Positions 17,251 to 21,183 of a stretch of DNA of 21,183 nt are shown here, piece after piece. A model generated the notes under the pieces. The model was given only the letters and a program-made list of their open reading frames with translations. It was not told where the DNA came from and made no database searches. The position numbers and the translations under genes are program-made. Location of the stretch: positions 1 to 21,183 of the forward strand of contig JAUCBJ010002014.1 of the NCBI GenBank assembly GCA_032718475.1, in the 5' to 3' direction. Numbering within the stretch: position 1 is the stretch's first letter; each line of letters opens with the position of its first letter. This DNA is from Nemertoderma westbladi (taxonomy: Eukaryota; Xenacoelomorpha; Nemertodermatida; Nemertodermatidae).

Positions 17251-17540
17251 CATCTAAATCACAAAGTTTTTTTTAACACTACCGGTAATCAAATAAAAAA
17301 CACCACAAAAAAACATATTTTCTAAAATGTTCTAGAACAAAATATATTTGTTCTAGAATATTACTTTTTACCAAAATGAATAGACGATATGGTTCTAGAA
17401 CACTTTTAAAAAAGTAAGGAAAACTAGCTTTGATAACAACAAAAAACCTAATTCATTAATTTTGTTCTAGAATAACAATTATTTGTTCTAGAACAAAATT
17501 AATATACATAATGAATAGACAATATGTTTTAGAATATTTA
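17251..17540. other. AT-rich block with five TTCTAGAA palindromes
   Basis: TTCTAGAA starts at 17330, 17351, 17393, 17465 and 17486. A segment of about 45 bp (AATGAATAGACGATATGG...) at 17376 recurs near 17508, so the block is partly duplicated. It lies on the 5'-truncation side of RT copy 2, as the 2566-4000 block does for copy 1. Confidence 0.7.
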
Positions 17541-17826
17541 AAAAAAGTAACAAAATCGTGATAGACACAGTGGACTACAGTGATAGGGTCGAGGACATTG
17601 ATAAAGCCGCAAAGGGGATTATTGATGTGGTGAAGTAGGTAACTCTAGTATGTCAAGTTGAGTCGCATTAGTTAATAGATAAATTCTTGATGGGGGTTAT
17701 AAGTTTATTGAGATTTAGAGTGCCAATAAATGCCACAGTGAGAGTGCCTGTAGGTGTACAGAGGCAAACGGGTACATAGAGATCTGATGCTGTAGAAAGT
17801 TGGGACAAAAAAGCAGTCTGACCATG
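17541..17826 (+). other. Unassigned sequence with a short protein-like frame
   Basis: The frame ending at 17638 reads KIVIDTVDYSDRVEDID then KAAKGIIDVVK before TAG. It looks codon-like (D/V-rich, no low complexity) and might be an exon, but I recognise no family and no acceptor site. The rest of the stretch shows nothing I can assign. Confidence 0.3.
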
Positions 17827-18559
17827 TCATAAGTAGGGTAGGACGGTGCTTGATGGGGCGGCTGCAACAGGAGAGCCCGAGGCTCGACAGTCATAAGTAG
17901 GGTAGGACGGTGCTTGATGGGACGGCTGCAACAGGAGAGCCCGAGGCTCGACAGTCATAAGTAGGGCAGGACGGTGCTTGATGGGACGGCTGCAACAGGA
18001 GAGCCCGAGGCTCGACAGTCATAAGTAGGGCAGGACGGTGCTTGATGGGACGGCTGCAACAGGAGAGCCCGAGGCTCGACAGTCATAAGTAGGGCAGGAC
18101 GGTGCTTGATGGGACGGCTGAAACAGGAGAGCCCGAGGCTCGACAGTCATAAGTAGGGCAGGACGGTGCTTGATGGGGCGGCTGCAACAGGAGAGCCCGA
18201 GGCTCGACAGTCATAAGTAGGGCAGGACGGTGCTTGATGGGACGGCTGCAACAGGAGAGCCCGAGGCTCGACAGTCATAAGTAGGGCAGGACGGTGCGTG
18301 ATGGGGTGGCTGCAACAGGAGAGCCCGAGGCTCGACAGTCATAAGTAGGGCAGGACGGTGCTTGATGGGACGGCTGCAACAGGAGAGCCCGAGGCTCGAC
18401 AGTCTTAAGTAGGGCAGGACGCTGCTTGATGGGACGGCTGCAACAGGAGAGCCCGAGGTTCGACAGTCATAAGTAGGACAGGACGGTGCTTGATGGGGTG
18501 GCTGCAACAGGAGAGCCCGAGGCTCGACAGTCATAAGTAGGACAGGACGGTGCTTGATC
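17827..18559. repeat. 64-bp minisatellite, about 11.5 units
   Basis: CATAAGTAG recurs from 17828 to 18532 at 11 exact 64-bp steps. The unit reads GTCATAAGTAGGGCAGGACG, GTGCTTGATGGGACGGCTGC, AACAGGAGAGCCCGAGGCTC, GACA. It varies at a few positions (GGGTAGG/GGGCAGG/GGACAGG, GGGACGG/GGGGCGG/GGGGTGG). 64 is not a multiple of 3; the 128-residue minus-strand frame at 18211-18597 is a by-product that cycles through three frames. Confidence 0.97.
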
Positions 18560-18885
18560 AAGTTAAGAGCAAGCGGGTAAGCATGTGCAACCATCATTTT
18601 TATATGTATTCAGCCACGAAGCAGGCGTCATTAATGCAACATATGGTCCTGATAGGCCGGTCTACCAAATGTCAAATGCCGATTACATAGTGATAGTGGT
18701 GTGGCATTATAGGCCTGGGGTAAACATTCACGCCATTTCAGGCCTATAGAGAATAGACCCTAAAACCGAACACGTTGGCGCAGCTTATACTAACTCCTGG
18801 AGTACCAATTATCAGATTTTTTATTTATTTATATTTTTCATTTTACGTAGCATCCCATTGAAAACAAACGTTTATTGAACCGCAG
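18560..18885 (+). other. Upstream intron or flank of the carbonic anhydrase exon, with a hairpin
   Basis: No coding exon was recognised. TATAGGCCTG (18708-18717) and CAGGCCTATA (18739-18748) form a perfect 10-bp stem with a 21-nt loop. From about 18818 the sequence becomes T-rich and leads to CCGCAG at 18880-18885, the probable acceptor of the next exon. The exon encoding the N-terminus or signal peptide was not found. Confidence 0.55.
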
Positions 18886-20402
18886 GTCCGGCGTTATGGA
18901 GTAACACTACAAAGTTTCCTGATTGGTTCGCCTCTGGTCTACGCCAGTCACCTATTAGCGTTGACCCTGAATCTACGGTATACAATCCCGATTTACCGTG
19001 GTTGCGTATAGAATGCACCTACAACAACCTAAAGGATGTTGAGAACACCGGGTGGAATCTTCGATGTAATACAAACGGATCCGGTTCCTGTTAGTGGATA
19101 AATGATAATTTATTCTACCTGTTACTTAAAACAAAAAATTGGATGTAGAAATGATACATTTTTATGTTTTCATTCGTTTTAGGCATCATTTTGAATAGCA
19201 AACTACTACAATCGGCATGCTGCATTGCGGCTGCATTATATACAGTATATATATTACATATTAAGAATGATGTGCCGGCTTGTCGACAAAATTGCGCCGC
19301 CACAACTCTGACATTGGCTAGATCATCCTCATCTTCAAGGCCAGTGCGTTTTAAGGTGCGTCTTAAGAAAGTCATGGGCTGTTCACCAAGGTTATTCGCT
19401 CCATGAGGCTGCCAAATCACAAGATTATGGAACTGGCTGGTCCTCACGACGAAAGCAATGTCCTGCAAAGTGGAGGCGACTTTGTTCTAGTGTCGAGCTT
19501 GGGGGAAGAAATGAGACACTTCCAATGTTATATAGTGTCTGGTTGGAGATGTGTGCATTGTACTTGACACAATGAACCCGGCGCAGAATTCCTTTGAAAG
19601 TGCCATCCAGAGATTTGGTATCCTCTCCAGTTAAGAGCCCAACATGGACTCCCATAGAGGAGTACTGGAACTACTGCTGCTCTAAATAACCGGACCTTAA
19701 GTTTCCGATTAATTCTCGGTGACTTCCAAATCCTGGAAAGCCTATTCAAGGCTGCCCATGCCTTTCCCTTACGTATCCGAAGGTCTTCACCTGGCTTTCG
19801 GATCCATGATCCCAAGTAGCAGAAGTCATTTTTACGAATTTTTATATAACTTTAAGGAATTTCTATGTAACTTTTTTAATTTTTAAAAAACCTTTGCTAA
19901 CAAAAAAATGGTGATTTAGAACAACTAACGGTACACTAACTAGCTAATAGCTACAGTAACTTTATCCAGCAAATCAACCCTACCATATGGTCGGGATCAT
20001 TGGCTGGATAGCGGGTTTTCTGGAATATTATTCCAGAATAAACTCAAATCAGGTGATTTACTACCACAATTTCCAAATAATAATTTCCCGCTACTTTTTC
20101 TCTCTCTTTATTTCCGACCAGATGTTTTGGGAGGCCCCCTTCCCACAGGACGTATCTTCCTGTTCGACCATTTGGATTTCCATTGGAGTAACAAAGGTTG
20201 CCAAGCGACCAGCGAACACAGGATTGTGGGGCGTAATTACGTTGGCGAACTACAGATAGTTTACTGGGACACTAAATACCGGCATTTCGATGACGCATGT
20301 TCCCATAGTAACGGTGTTTGTATACTCGTGGTATTACTTGCCTCTGGTAAACATAACTCTGATATTGAAAGGGTCATTAAACTAGTACCAAAGGTGAAAG
20401 TG
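18886..20402 (+). CDS. Alpha-carbonic anhydrase-related protein, two internal exons (18886-19089 and 20122-20402)
   Basis: Active alpha-carbonic anhydrases interconvert CO2 and bicarbonate using a zinc held by three histidines. Exon one encodes GP..W then RQSPISVDPESTVYNPDLPW and N-T-G, matching the family's 'GP..W...RQSPI' and 'NNGH' blocks. Exon two encodes VLGGPLP, LDFHWSN, TSEH, GELQIVYW and a C-terminal VVLLASGKHN segment. Splices: acceptor CCGCAG/GTCC (18885), donor CCT/GTTAGT (19090), acceptor after a long pyrimidine tract TTCCGACCAG/AT (20121), donor GTG/GTGAGT (20403); phases agree. In human CA II numbering His94 is Asp (GAT, 20175-20177), His96 is kept (20181-20183), His119 is Gln (CAG, 20253-20255), and the proton-shuttle His64 is Trp. 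Zinc catalysis is therefore unlikely; it resembles CARP-type proteins, which often bind partners instead. Both N- and C-terminal exons are missing from view. Confidence 0.9.
19203..19829 (-). mobile_element. Non-LTR retrotransposon copy 3, older, inside the carbonic anhydrase intron
   Basis: Same family as copies 1 and 2 (3' tail CTACTAC at 19203; body equivalent to copy 1 1411-2017) but clearly more diverged. It carries a one-base insertion near 19632 that shifts frame after LLYGSPCWAL, a deletion near 19305 and an AT-rich insertion near 19238-19262. It is truncated 5' at 19829, where copy 1 continues. It lies antisense to the carbonic anhydrase transcript, wholly within the intron 19090-20121. 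Confidence 0.92.
19830..20121 (+). other. Intron remainder up to the carbonic anhydrase acceptor
   Basis: AT-rich intronic sequence with CTAG-type words (ACTAGCTAATAGCTA near 19939) ending in a strong pyrimidine tract (20095-20114) and CCAG at 20118-20121. An overlapping plus-strand frame (from 19987) is a shadow of the next exon in the wrong frame. Confidence 0.65.
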
Positions 20403-20408
20403 GTGAGT

Positions 20409-21126
20409 CTTTAACTAAGTAAGTAACTAACTTTAACTAAGTAAGTAACTAACTTTAACTAAGTAAGTAACTAACTTTATCTAAGTAAGTAACTAACTTT
20501 AACTAAGTAAGTAACTAACTTTAACTAAGTAAGTAACTAACTTTAACTAAGTAAGTAACTAACTTTAACTAAGTAAGTAACTAACTTTAACTAAGTAAGT
20601 AACTAACTTTAACTAAGTAAGTAACTAACTTTAACTAAGTAAGTAACTAACTTTAACTAAGTAAGTAACTAACTTTAACTAAGTAAGTAACTAACTTTAA
20701 CTAATTAAGTAACTAACTTTAACTAAGTAAGTAACTAACTTTAACTAAGTAAGTAACTAACTTTAACTAAGTAAGTAACTAACTTTAACTAAGTAAGTAA
20801 CTAACTTTAACTAAGTAAGTAACTAACTTTAACTAAGTAAGTAACTAACTTTAACTAAGTAAGTAACTAACTTTAACTAAGTAAGTAACTAACTTTAACT
20901 AAGTAAGTAACTAACTTTAACTAAGTAAGTAACTAACTTTAACTAAGTAAGTAACTAACTTTAACTAAGTAAGTAACTAACTTTAACTAAGTAAGTAACT
21001 AACTTTAACTAAGTAAGTAACTAACTTTAACTAAGTAAGTAACTAACTTTAACTAAGTAAGTAACTAACTTTAACTAAGTAAGTAACTAACTTTAACTAA
21101 GTAAGTAACTAACTTTAACTAAGTAA
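20409..21126. repeat. 22-bp minisatellite in the carbonic anhydrase intron, about 32.5 units
   Basis: The unit is CTTTAACTAAGTAAGTAA followed by CTAA. TTAACTAAG recurs from 20411 to 21115 in 32 exact 22-bp steps with almost no variation (one ATCTAAG near 20477, one ATTAAGT near 20704). The array starts directly after GTGAGT of the upstream donor. Nearly every unit contains GTAAGT, the ideal intron start, and CTAAC, a branch-point-like word. Confidence 0.97.
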
Positions 21127-21183
21127 TATTCAGCAGATAATATTCGTTTTTACATAATGGAATAAGTATTTGTTGAATCATTG
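21127..21183. other. Intron continuation at the right edge
   Basis: These 57 AT-rich bases after the 22-bp array show no exon. The remaining carbonic anhydrase exons should lie beyond the window. Confidence 0.5.

Noticed and set aside
18211-18597. 128-codon minus-strand frame as a gene
   Set aside because: It is the 64-bp minisatellite. The period is not a multiple of three, so the frame cycles through all three readings of the unit.
19987-20259. 90-codon plus-strand frame
   Set aside because: It is the carbonic anhydrase exon in the wrong frame, preceded by intron.

Overview
The window looks like nuclear DNA of an AT-rich invertebrate animal. The evidence is spliced animal-type genes (an AGC protein kinase and an alpha-carbonic anhydrase relative), several 5'-truncated non-LTR retrotransposon copies, foldback elements and very long minisatellites. 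There are no bacterial operons or prokaryotic signals. I cannot name the species or phylum from sequence alone.

Layout. 1-865 is a 37-bp minisatellite. 1401-2535 is a minus-strand, 5'-truncated reverse-transcriptase (RT) element (copy 1) that abuts a G-tract. 2566-4130 is AT-rich DNA full of two CTAG-centred palindromic words and holds a decayed plus-strand RT fragment. 4140-4330 is another decayed RT fragment, followed by a GC-rich foldback element (4344-4582). 4934-5515 is a second type of truncated RT element with a 15-bp target-site duplication. 5890-7534 is a two-exon AGC kinase gene whose single intron is almost entirely a foldback transposon-like element. A 59-bp minisatellite (7577-12627, about 85 units with no net length change) starts about 40 bp after the kinase stop. 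It is followed by an inverted repeat, a divergent 161-bp tandem repeat and about 2 kb without a recognisable gene. A 57-bp minisatellite lies at 15153-15716. An inverted repeat (16601-16763) sits next to RT copy 2 (16768-17250), which differs from copy 1 at 4 of 462 positions. A 64-bp minisatellite lies at 17827-18559.

The right end carries two internal exons of an alpha-carbonic anhydrase relative (18886-19089 and 20122-20402). Two of the three zinc-binding histidines are replaced, so it is probably a non-catalytic carbonic anhydrase-related protein. Its first visible intron contains an antisense RT copy 3. Its second begins with a 22-bp minisatellite that starts directly after GTGAGT at the splice donor, and nearly every unit repeats the donor-like word GTAAGT.

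Two real genes are therefore visible, both spliced and both on the plus strand, and minisatellites make up more than a third of the window. The strongest observations are the transposon-derived kinase intron, the zinc-ligand-deficient carbonic anhydrase, the minisatellite made of donor-like sites inside its intron, and the G-rich 5-kb array that must act as, or replace, the kinase 3' UTR.
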